A stretch of 13,316 nucleotides of DNA from a bacterium (lineage in GTDB: Bacteria > Actinomycetota > Acidimicrobiia > Acidimicrobiales > UBA8592): NCBI GenBank assembly GCA_002713605.1, contig PATL01000041.1:1-13316 (forward strand), in the 5' to 3' direction. The translations under genes and the position numbers were made by a program. Under the pieces are notes generated by a model. The model was not told where the DNA came from and ran no database searches. It was given only the letters and a program-made list of their open reading frames with translations. Shown piece after piece: positions 1 through 6,606 of this stretch. The number at the start of each line of letters is the position of its first letter. The first letter of the stretch is position 1.

Positions 1-832
1 AACTGATTCTCTAAACTCGACCTCGATTCCTACTGATACAGACTCCGACAGTATTTGTGATCAAGTAGACTCTGATGATGATAATGATGGTTTCTCAGAC
101 GAGAATGATGCTTTTCCATTAGATTCTAGTGAAAGTTATGATTTAGACGAAGATGGTATTGGAGATAACTCTGATAATGATAGAGACGGAGATGGTGTCG
201 GCAATGAATTAGATATTTTCCCAGATAATCCTAATGAATCGTGGGATAATGATGGAGACTCGATAGGCGACAACGAAGATCTAGATGATGATAATGATGG
301 ATGGAATGATAGTATTGAGATAGAATTAGGATATGACCCTTTCAATTCTATCGAATATCCAATCGATACAGATAATGATGGAATTGAAAATAAAATTGAT
401 ACTGATGATGATGGAGATGGTGTATCAGACTCTATAGAGGATTCTTGTAATACTGATTCATTAGATTCTGATTCAATACCATCAGATTTTGATAATGACG
501 AAATTTGTGACGAGTTAGATATTGACGACGATAATGACGGAGCATCTGATGATTTGGACGCATTTCCGTATGACCCTATGGAATATTCAGACTTAGACTC
601 AGATGGAATAGGAGATAATGCTGATGATGATGATGATGGAGATGGTTGGACTGATTATTTGGAAAATAAGTGTTTTTCCAATCCTCAGGATAATAGCATC
701 TTGCCTTCAGACGCAGACAATGATGGAATTTGTGACTCGATGGAATCTGGAAACTCCTCAGGACTTCCTAATTTGAGCCTAGTTAGTACGATTTTTATGA
801 TTGTGATTGCAGCATTCGCACGAAAGAAATGA
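1..832 (+). CDS. Partial Asp-rich thrombospondin type-3 repeat surface protein (5' end outside window)
   Basis: The frame is open from base 2 to the TGA at 830-832, giving about 276 codons; the start lies off the window. Almost the whole chain consists of calcium-binding thrombospondin type-3-like motifs of the form DxDxDGxxD (for example DSDDDNDG, DRDGDGVG, DTDDDGDG, DDDDDGDG). It is very rich in Asp, Asn and Gly, with spaced Cys in ICD/SC contexts. The C-terminus has a three-part tail: a Ser/Gly/Pro spacer (SGNSSGLPN), a hydrophobic stretch of about 15 residues and a basic end (ARKK). That layout is typical of exported proteins held by, or processed at, a C-terminal anchor. The family knowledge supports Ca2+-stabilised rigid rods outside the cell; a surface location is inferred. 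Ligand and partner are unknown. Residues 1-72 and 151-222 of the visible part are gapless copies of each other. Confidence 0.85.
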   Translation, partial: TDSLNSTSIPTDTDSDSICDQVDSDDDNDGFSDENDAFPLDSSESYDLDEDGIGDNSDNDRDGDGVGNELDIFPDNPNESWDNDGDSIGDNEDLDDDNDGWNDSIEIELGYDPFNSIEYPIDTDNDGIENKIDTDDDGDGVSDSIEDSCNTDSLDSDSIPSDFDNDEICDELDIDDDNDGASDDLDAFPYDPMEYSDLDSDGIGDNADDDDDGDGWTDYLENKCFSNPQDNSILPSDADNDGICDSMESGNSSGLPNLSLVSTIFMIVIAAFARKK

Positions 833-908
833 TGGCGCCGACAGCAGGACTCGAACCTGCGACCTGTGGATTAACAGTCCACCGCTCCACCAACTAAGCT
901 ATGTCGGC
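833..908 (-). tRNA. tRNA-Asn (anticodon GTT), CCA encoded
   Basis: Reading the minus strand gives a complete cloverleaf. The acceptor stem GCCGACA pairs with TGTCGGC, and the D arm is GCTT/GAGC. The anticodon stem GTGGA/TCCAC encloses the loop CTGTTAA, and the T stem GCAGG/CCTGC encloses TTCGAGT. The anticodon GTT (bases 873-875 of the plus strand) reads Asn codons AAC and AAU. The discriminator is G at 836, followed by a genome-encoded CCA at 833-835. No intron is present. The 3' end touches the stop codon of the convergent repeat-protein gene. The gene lies downstream of the alkyltransferase gene on the same strand. Confidence 0.97.
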
Positions 909-935
909 CTAGCCTGTCGCCTGCTCAATCATTCA

Positions 936-944
936 TCAATTAAT
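936..944 (-). promoter_or_regulatory. Possible TATA box for tRNA-Asn
   Basis: On the minus strand this reads ATTAATTGA, centred about 32 nt upstream of the mature tRNA 5' end, a plausible distance for an archaeal TATA element. It overlaps the stop codon of the alkyltransferase gene. The match to a consensus TATA box is loose and no BRE is evident, so this is tentative. Confidence 0.25.
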
Positions 945-1203
945 CGGAAGTAAAGACACCTTCTTTGTTCAATAATTTTCTTTTGGTTTCAACTCCGCCT
1001 ACGCCACTATATCCCCCTAAGCTTCCATTTGATCTTATTACACGATGACAAGGTATAATCGGAGGATTTGGGTTTCTTGCACAAGCATTAGCAACTGCGC
1101 GTGAAGATTTGGGATGTCCAATAGATTCAGCAATTTGTTTGTATGTACGAACTTCACCATAAGGGATTTTCTTTAGTTCATTCCATACTTTGATTTGAAA
1201 CAA
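940..1203 (-). CDS. ogt: Minimal methylated-DNA--protein-cysteine methyltransferase (catalytic domain only)
   Basis: The 87-residue product (from TTG at 1203) matches the C-terminal DNA-binding and catalytic domain of O6-alkylguanine-DNA alkyltransferases. These remove alkyl groups from O6 of guanine by a one-time transfer to Cys. It shows the active-site PCHRV with Cys52, the helix-turn-helix containing the arginine finger (SRAVANA, Arg35), the segment IPYGEVRTY and the loop GGYSG. The N-terminal ribonuclease-H-like domain of typical 150-180-residue Ogt/Ada enzymes is absent. Alkyltransferase-like (ATL) proteins are similarly short but carry Trp in place of Cys; here Cys is kept, so true repair activity is expected. 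The start is uncertain: the open frame continues upstream of TTG and encodes DGTL before FQIKVW, matching the family's GTxFQxxVW. A non-ATG start (ATT at 1216-1218, after GGGAGTGA) is therefore possible. It follows guaAB on the same strand. Confidence 0.85.
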   Translation of the reverse strand: MFQIKVWNELKKIPYGEVRTYKQIAESIGHPKSSRAVANACARNPNPPIIPCHRVIRSNGSLGGYSGVGGVETKRKLLNKEGVFTSD

Positions 1204-1225
1204 AGTACCATCTAAAATTATATTT

Positions 1226-2179
1226 TCACTCCCATTCTATAGTCCCTGGTGGTTTATGAGTGATATCGTAAACTACACGATTAACCTGTCCTTTTAGAGC
1301 ATTAGTAATTTCAGTACTGATTGAGGACAGAACTTCATGAGGTATTGGAGAATACTTTGCACTCATCCCATCGAGACTAGCAACAGCTCTGACTACGACT
1401 GTTTCACCGTGAACTCTAGTATCTCCATGGACCCCAACAGAACGGACAGGGAGTAGAGCTGCAAAATATTGCCAAGGTAAATCACACTTACCTTCTGAGG
1501 CTGCATTTTGAAGCCTAGTTTCTACAATAAAGCAGGCTTCTCTACATGCTTCTACTCTTTCCTTAGTTAAATTGCCAAGGACCCTAACTGCTAAACCAGG
1601 ACCTGGAAATGGTTGCCTCTCACTTGATTTAATTTCTAATTCACGAGCAATTGAACGAACTTCATCTTTGTAAAATTCACGTAATGGTTCTACTATAACC
1701 AGTTCAATATCTTCTGGGAGCCCACCTACATTATGGTGAGACTTGATGACTTCACGTTCTCCCCCACCTGATTCTATCCAATCTGGAGCAATAGTTCCTT
1801 GGACTAAAAATTTAGCACCAGATGATTTTTTCTCATCTTCAAAAACACGTATGAATTGTTCTCCAATAATTTTCCTTTTTTCTTCGGGATCAGTTATTCC
1901 CTCCAACTCTCTAAAAAATCTCTCAGATGCGTCAACCACTTTCAGATTGATACCCATCTCTTGAAACATCTCGAAAACTTCAGCACTCTCATTCTTTCTC
2001 ATAAATCCTGTATCTACATATACACAATGCAGAAGACTTCCTACTGCACGATGTGCTAAAACAGCAGCAACGGAAGAGTCAATTCCACCTGAACAAGCAA
2101 TGATTGCTGTATCGTCTATTTGACTTTGTAATGATTCAATAGCCTCATCAATCAACATTTGAGTTTGCATAAAACTCAT
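1226..2179 (-). CDS. guaAB: GMP synthase (glutamine-hydrolysing), ATP-pyrophosphatase subunit
   Basis: This subunit adenylates XMP with ATP and exchanges the adenylyl group for ammonia to make GMP, the last step to guanine nucleotides. Residues 30-36, SGGIDSS, are the N-type ATP-pyrophosphatase loop. Family blocks follow in order: [47 protein letters not shown], and the C-terminal dimerisation region ending KPPGTIEWE. At 317 residues it lacks the glutamine amidotransferase domain found in the single-chain bacterial enzyme. This is the usual archaeal split, and a separate GuaAA subunit must be encoded elsewhere. The ATG at 2177-2179 overlaps the purE stop (ATGA). GAGGTG lies only 1 nt before that ATG but 10 nt before a second in-frame ATG at 2168-2170, so translation may begin at Met4. 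It is probably co-expressed with purE. Confidence 0.96.
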   Translation of the reverse strand: MSFMQTQMLIDEAIESLQSQIDDTAIIACSGGIDSSVAAVLAHRAVGSLLHCVYVDTGFMRKNESAEVFEMFQEMGINLKVVDASERFFRELEGITDPEEKRKIIGEQFIRVFEDEKKSSGAKFLVQGTIAPDWIESGGGEREVIKSHHNVGGLPEDIELVIVEPLREFYKDEVRSIARELEIKSSERQPFPGPGLAVRVLGNLTKERVEACREACFIVETRLQNAASEGKCDLPWQYFAALLPVRSVGVHGDTRVHGETVVVRAVASLDGMSAKYSPIPHEVLSSISTEITNALKGQVNRVVYDITHKPPGTIEWE

Positions 2180-2652
2180 TCACCTCTGAGTGATTCATCA
2201 TCTGAAATTACCTTTGCAGTTTTCATCACTCTCCATGCATCATATTGTCGTGCTAAGTCAGTATTTGTCAGAGCGAGCATCTGCACTGCTAATGCTCCTG
2301 CATTATCTCCTCTATCTACTCCGACTGTTGCTACAGGCATACCGGGAGGCATTTGAACAATCGAAAGAAGACTGTCAAGAGGAACTTTACCTCCTACAGG
2401 GACACCAATAACTGGGAGTGTGGTCATCGATGCAATTACTCCTGGAAGTGCCGCAGCCATCCCCGCCATTCCAATAAATACTTTACAACCTGATTCAATT
2501 GAAGACTCAATCACAGATTCAAGAAACTTTGGAGCACGATGAGCTGAAGCCACTCTTACTTCATGCGATATAGAGAACTCATCTAAAACTGAAACACACT
2601 TGTTAGCTACTGGCAAATCCGATTTGGAACCTAATATTATACACACGTCCAT
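2176..2652 (-). CDS. purE: N5-carboxyaminoimidazole ribonucleotide mutase / AIR carboxylase catalytic subunit
   Basis: PurE moves the carboxyl group to carbon 4 of aminoimidazole ribonucleotide in de novo purine synthesis. The 158-residue length is standard. The phosphate-binding start IILGSKSD (Ser11, Asp12), the catalytic SAHRAP (His38), the AGMAAALPG loop, GVPVGGK, and [21 protein letters not shown] are all present. SAHR, rather than the SAHK of class II enzymes, points to the class I or archaeal group. No purK is adjacent, so whether the substrate is N5-CAIR or AIR plus CO2 cannot be decided here. The ATG at 2650-2652 has GAGGTG only 1 nt upstream; a GTG two codons later would have a 7-nt spacing. 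The stop overlaps the guaAB start by 4 nt. Confidence 0.96.
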   Translation of the reverse strand: MDVCIILGSKSDLPVANKCVSVLDEFSISHEVRVASAHRAPKFLESVIESSIESGCKVFIGMAGMAAALPGVIASMTTLPVIGVPVGGKVPLDSLLSIVQMPPGMPVATVGVDRGDNAGALAVQMLALTNTDLARQYDAWRVMKTAKVISDDESLRGE

Positions 2653-2653
2653 A

Positions 2654-2659
2654 CACCTC
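2654..2659 (-). promoter_or_regulatory. Shine-Dalgarno site of purE, very close to ATG
   Basis: The minus strand reads GAGGTG, complementary to the archaeal 16S 3' end, separated by only one nucleotide from the purE ATG. The same GAGGTG-N-ATG arrangement occurs before guaAB at 2181-2186. The short spacing leaves the exact start open: GTG at codon 3 would sit 7 nt away. Confidence 0.5.
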
Positions 2660-2708
2660 GGTTATGAGTACGGTTCAAATGCCTGCCGTATAGCAGATTA
2701 GGAAAAAA

Positions 2709-3563
2709 TCACTCCTCTTCTATTTCTCCGATGAAAATATTCGGCCAATATTCTCCTGAAATATTCAAGGGAGGGGAGGAAAGAAAATCATCTATATTAG
2801 GGGTTGAAACAAAATTTGTGTTAAATGGATCATGAATAATTCGATTATGAAAAACCATACTAAATGCTATAAATCTAAAATTTCGATATGATACACCTGT
2901 TAATTCAGCAGAGTATGGGCCAAAGTCTCCAGATTTAGTAGCAATAATTCCATTTCTAAATTTATTAGTAGAAATATCCCATCCTTCATTGAAAATATCT
3001 TGATTAAAATCAGATGATGAAATTGGTAATAACCATCTCGAAGAATTTACTTGCAATGAATTACTAATATTTCTAATAGTCCTAATCCATGATAAAAGAA
3101 AGAAGAAAAAACCGACCCAACCTAACTTAGAGTTTACTGTAATGTGCAAAATAAAGAATATTAGACCTAGACAAAAAGTAATAAAATCCAGAGGAAAAAT
3201 AGTGAATTTCTCATTATTAGCATTAGAAAACCAAAGATATGGTATTAATGTTAATGACCATGATGTAGAAAATAGTATTATTACTAACAATTGATCATCG
3301 ATTGGTACTTTATTTGGAAAAATTAAGGGGACAATACTTGCTATTAGGAAAAAAAGAGACCAGGCAGATGTGTACAAAATTTGAGGGCCTACTGGTTTTA
3401 GTCTTTGACGCATCCATCCTGCTCCACCGGATTCTGGATCAGTATAAATCCAAGATTTAGGAGGATTCAAATCTCCAATTCTTGTAGATAATAATCTACC
3501 CTTAGAATTAGGCCACCACGATGATTCACCGAGTAACCAATCTTGTTCTTTGCCTACATCCAC
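2709..3563 (-). CDS. Unrecognised four-helix membrane protein
   Basis: I do not recognise a family for this 284-residue protein. Four hydrophobic segments are visible at about residues 62-82, 91-112, 122-142 and 147-160, two of them strikingly Phe-rich (GLIFFILH, GFFFFLLSW). A Trp-rich hydrophilic N-terminus of about 60 residues (DWLLGESSWW, PKSWIY, GGAGWM) precedes them. A polar C-terminal domain of about 120 residues, rich in Asn, Ser, Ile and Phe, follows. No signal peptide or catalytic motif is evident. The start is GTG at 3561-3563; an in-frame stop at 3579-3581 leaves no earlier start, and no clear Shine-Dalgarno site precedes it. It lies 35 nt after gcvPB and 56 nt before purE on the same strand, so it may be in their operon, but no function follows from that. 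Confidence 0.8.
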   Translation of the reverse strand: MDVGKEQDWLLGESSWWPNSKGRLLSTRIGDLNPPKSWIYTDPESGGAGWMRQRLKPVGPQILYTSAWSLFFLIASIVPLIFPNKVPIDDQLLVIILFSTSWSLTLIPYLWFSNANNEKFTIFPLDFITFCLGLIFFILHITVNSKLGWVGFFFFLLSWIRTIRNISNSLQVNSSRWLLPISSSDFNQDIFNEGWDISTNKFRNGIIATKSGDFGPYSAELTGVSYRNFRFIAFSMVFHNRIIHDPFNTNFVSTPNIDDFLSSPPLNISGEYWPNIFIGEIEEE

Positions 3564-3598
3564 AAGAGTCCGAGAGAGTCATTCTTCTAGTTTCTTCT

Positions 3599-5119
3599 CT
3601 AATTATCTTCACTATTATTCCCTGGGTGCCTAAGAATAAGATTCCTGGCAGCCCAAACTTCATCGACACGGGAAACGTCTGTAGTATATGGGGCACCTTT
3701 GATAATTTCTGGATCCTCTGTTAAGATAGTAAGAAAATCCTTTGCGAATTTATCTAATACTTCTTTAGACTCAGTTTCTGTAGGCTCTATCATCAAGCAT
3801 TCAGGCACTATCATAGGAAAGTAAAGAGTAGGAGCCATTACTCCATAATCAAGCAATCTCTTAGCTATATCTTTTCCAGTGACACCTACCTTATTTTTCA
3901 TATCAATCATAGATAGTGTAAACTCATGCATAACAAAATCAGTAGGAGCTCCGTCTAAAGGCATAGCATGTATTTTTGTTAGTACATCTGGATCAGGATT
4001 CATTATCTTGAAACGAAGATAATTTGCATTCAAAACTGCGTGCTCCGACATCCTCTCAAGTTCTCTACCATATCTTCTATAAAAGGCCCAACAACGAATT
4101 ACCGCCCCAGCATTACCATGCCACTGCTGAACTTTGCCGATTGTCTTTTCCGGTGCAACCCAATTATACCAATAGCCATCACCTACACCCTCTGGATCAT
4201 CTTCTGAGATTTCGCGTCGAGAAGCTATGGGAGAGGGAAGATATTTCGAAAGATGTTCCTTCACACCAATAGGGCCACTTCCAGGACCTCCACCCCCATG
4301 TGGCTGGCTGAAAGTTTTGTGTAAGTTATAATGGACTGCATCAAAACCCATTAAACCAGGATCTGTTTTTCCAATAATCGCATTAAAATTAGCTCCATCG
4401 TAATACATTTGCCCACCCGCTGAATGGACCATTTCTGAAGCTCTAGCAATATCAGGTTCAAAAACTCCCAATGTTGATGGATTTGTAATCATCATTGCAG
4501 CTGTATCTTCGCCAACAACTGATTGTAAAGCTTCTAAGTCAATACGCCCATCTTCAGCACTGGGTATCTCAATAATTTCGTATCCACACATTGATGCAGA
4601 TGCAGGATTTGTTCCATGAGCAGAATCAGGAACTATGACTTTGTTCCTGTGACCTTCGCCTCTCTCTCGATGATACTCTTGAATGCAGCGTATAGCAGTG
4701 AACTCACCTTGTGCACCTGCCACTGGTTGCAAAGTTACTTGATCCATACCTGAACATATAGCAAGCATTTCTTGCATTTCATAAAATATGGAAAGTATGC
4801 CTTGAATCTGGTGCTCAGGTTGTAATGGATGCATTCTATCGATACCGGGTAAATTGACGATTCTCTCATTGACTCTTGGATTGTGTTTCATTGTACATGA
4901 ACCAAGAGGATAAAATCCTGTATCAATACCAAAATTTCTTTTTGATAACCACGTATAATGACGAACTAATTCTGGTTCACTAGCACGGGGCCAAGCAGGT
5001 GGAATACTTCTCAACATAGAAGAAGGAATTGTCTCCAAAACTTCTGAATCTGATAAAATAGGATCGGGTTGTGACCAACCTGCGTTAGGGGAGCCATTAA
5101 ATGAGAATATATCACTCAA
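3599..5119 (-). CDS. gcvPB: Glycine dehydrogenase (decarboxylating) subunit 2, P-protein beta chain
   Basis: This is the PLP-bearing half of the split P-protein. With GcvPA it decarboxylates glycine and passes the aminomethyl group to lipoyl-GcvH. The 506-residue chain carries the schiff-base lysine in NLHKTFSQPHGGGGPG (Lys268), preceded by MYYDGANFNAI and AHGTNPASA. The N-terminal signature TGFYPLGSCTMKHNP is also present. Length is normal for the family, about 480-510. The start is TTG at 5117-5119, chosen because a near-perfect GGAGGTGA lies 4 nt upstream and because TTG overlaps the gcvPA stop as TTGA. The residues immediately after it (SDIFSFNGSPNAGWSQPDP) suit the family. Coupled translation would help give equal amounts of the two chains. 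Confidence 0.97.
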   Translation of the reverse strand: MSDIFSFNGSPNAGWSQPDPILSDSEVLETIPSSMLRSIPPAWPRASEPELVRHYTWLSKRNFGIDTGFYPLGSCTMKHNPRVNERIVNLPGIDRMHPLQPEHQIQGILSIFYEMQEMLAICSGMDQVTLQPVAGAQGEFTAIRCIQEYHRERGEGHRNKVIVPDSAHGTNPASASMCGYEIIEIPSAEDGRIDLEALQSVVGEDTAAMMITNPSTLGVFEPDIARASEMVHSAGGQMYYDGANFNAIIGKTDPGLMGFDAVHYNLHKTFSQPHGGGGPGSGPIGVKEHLSKYLPSPIASRREISEDDPEGVGDGYWYNWVAPEKTIGKVQQWHGNAGAVIRCWAFYRRYGRELERMSEHAVLNANYLRFKIMNPDPDVLTKIHAMPLDGAPTDFVMHEFTLSMIDMKNKVGVTGKDIAKRLLDYGVMAPTLYFPMIVPECLMIEPTETESKEVLDKFAKDFLTILTEDPEIIKGAPYTTDVSRVDEVWAARNLILRHPGNNSEDN

Positions 5120-6483
5120 TTTTTCACCTCCTTAATCCATTCCTTAATAGCCGAAACCAGTGAAGATATATCTGATTCACTAGTTCTTTCATCACAACCA
5201 ATCAATATAGATGAGGAGTGAGATTCCCACCATAAGCCCATAGGCAAACCAGCAATTACTCCCTTAGAGTCCATGAATAAGACTGCCTCTTCAGAATCTC
5301 CAGGAATCTTGATCGCAAAATCTCTAAAAATAGAAGATTTTGGATGGATTAATTCCACTCCATCTATAGAACTGAGTGCTTTTCGAGTAGCCTCTGTGGA
5401 TGCTGCAACTCTTTTGGCCAAGACTGTAATCCCTTCAGGACCCAACAAAGACATGTGCATAGCACCCATCAAAGCAATTAATGTCTCGTTAGAGCAAATA
5501 TTGGAGGTGGCTCTATGCCTCCTAATATGTTGCTCTCGAGTTGATAAAGTCAATGTGAATGCTTTCTTTTCATTTGTATCATAAGTCTGTCCTACAATTC
5601 GACCAGGCATCTGCCTAATGTATTTCTCGGTACAAGCAAATATTCCATAAATTGGACCACCAAAAGTTGGACCTATACCAAATGGTTGACCCTCTCCGAC
5701 AACAATATCTGCTCCCCAATCGCCTGGAGGAGAAACTAAGCCTAATGAAACTGCATCAACACCTACAATTAACGCAGTGTTGTCGCCAATTTTGTCCTTT
5801 AAATTCAATAAACCTTCATCTAATATACCAAAAGAATTCGGCTGCTCAACATAAACTGCACATGACCCATGAGCTATTGAAGCATTATCTATGTCTAAAT
5901 GTCCATTTTCATCATGCTTGAGAGTATGGAGATTTATTCCTGAACCTTGAACATAATTCTTAATCACAGACATTCTATGTGGTGGAACGAGTTCAGAAAC
6001 ATAGATTGTATCTTTCTGAGTAGCTTTTTTGTTATGGACTCTAACAGCACAGGTAATTGCTTCGGCTGCTGATGTGGAAGCATCATACATGCTGACATTA
6101 GATATTGGTAAATTTACTAATTCAGAAATCATTGTTTGAAATTCCCACATAGCTTGAAGCATTCCTTGACTAACTTCTGCCTGATAAGGCGTATATGATG
6201 TTAAAAACTCACCTCGAGTTGCCAACATTCCTACCATAGTAGGAACAAAATTCCTAGAAAGGCCAGCGGAAAGGAAAGAAGGGCGTGAATCAAGATCAAT
6301 ATTAGAACCAAGAAGATGTTGGGCGTCTCTCCATATTTCTTCTTCAGATTGAGGTGGCGGAAGAGGAAGAGGTTTCTTCCTTCTCACATCTTCAGGAATA
6401 TTAGAAAACAGTTCATCCATTGAATTTAGCCCCATTATAGAGAGCATTTCCTGTTCGCGACCTAAATTGGGAAGTTGATCCAT
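5116..6483 (-). CDS. gcvPA: Glycine dehydrogenase (decarboxylating) subunit 1, P-protein alpha chain
   Basis: This is the partner of GcvPB in the alpha2beta2 P-protein of the glycine cleavage system. It has the aminotransferase fold but lacks the PLP lysine, which is in the beta chain. The 455 residues match family length. Recognisable blocks are TSYTPYQAEVSQG (about 95-107), SMYDASTSAAEA (131-142), GEGQPFGIGPTFGGP and the late block STREQHIRRHRATSNICSNE. The N-terminal half has the usual substrate-side segment, here FLSAGLSRNFVP, where many homologues read FLGAGxYxHYVP. The ATG at 6481-6483 is preceded by GGTGAT with a 6-nt spacing. It is the first gene of the minus-strand series, and its promoter should lie in the 123-bp divergent spacer before the SDR-like gene. 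Confidence 0.96.
   Translation of the reverse strand: MDQLPNLGREQEMLSIMGLNSMDELFSNIPEDVRRKKPLPLPPPQSEEEIWRDAQHLLGSNIDLDSRPSFLSAGLSRNFVPTMVGMLATRGEFLTSYTPYQAEVSQGMLQAMWEFQTMISELVNLPISNVSMYDASTSAAEAITCAVRVHNKKATQKDTIYVSELVPPHRMSVIKNYVQGSGINLHTLKHDENGHLDIDNASIAHGSCAVYVEQPNSFGILDEGLLNLKDKIGDNTALIVGVDAVSLGLVSPPGDWGADIVVGEGQPFGIGPTFGGPIYGIFACTEKYIRQMPGRIVGQTYDTNEKKAFTLTLSTREQHIRRHRATSNICSNETLIALMGAMHMSLLGPEGITVLAKRVAASTEATRKALSSIDGVELIHPKSSIFRDFAIKIPGDSEEAVLFMDSKGVIAGLPMGLWWESHSSSILIGCDERTSESDISSLVSAIKEWIKEVKN
5124..5131 (-). promoter_or_regulatory. Strong Shine-Dalgarno site fixing the gcvPB TTG start
   Basis: The minus strand reads GGAGGTGA, 4 nt before TTG at 5119 and inside the last codons of gcvPA. 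It is the strongest ribosome-binding site seen in the window, and it supports both the non-ATG start and coupling with gcvPA. Confidence 0.8.
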
Positions 6484-6606
6484 GAGGCTATCACCGACTC
6501 CTTACATATTCTGGATGGTAAATAATGACTTAATTGTTCGTTGGTGAGAAGTATACATCAGACCGATATCCTCTTATTGTTTAGGAAACAGTCGAGGCAC
6601 GTTAGA

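Noticed and set aside
74..300. Identical 17-bp GAT-rich units at 74-90 and 284-300 as a possible CRISPR or DNA repeat
   Set aside because: They encode the calcium-binding motif DDDNDG in frame, the spacing is irregular, and the spacers are themselves coding.
136..345. Ser/Pro-rich open frame on the minus strand
   Set aside because: It is the mirror of the GAT-rich Asp repeats of the plus-strand surface protein, and composition alone explains it.
554..832. A separate short gene starting at TTG 554
   Set aside because: The same frame is open back to base 2 with continuous thrombospondin-type repeats, so this is only the tail of a longer gene.
1226..2179. Truncated full-length GuaA that lost its amidotransferase domain
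   Set aside because: The upstream region is an intact purE, and archaeal GMP synthase is normally split, so the length is correct.
2703..2708. T6 tract on the minus strand after the membrane-protein stop as a terminator
   Set aside because: It is short, has no supporting structure, and lies in a 56-nt gap that may be transcribed through, so support is too weak for a feature.
5273..5921. Plus-strand open frames antisense to gcvPA
   Set aside because: The minus strand encodes a clear conserved protein here; the antisense frames have no recognisable motifs.
6541..6606. N-terminal extension of the SDR-like protein from TTG
   Set aside because: The added 22 residues do not resemble the fold, and MKVAITAS at 6607 begins the first Rossmann strand.
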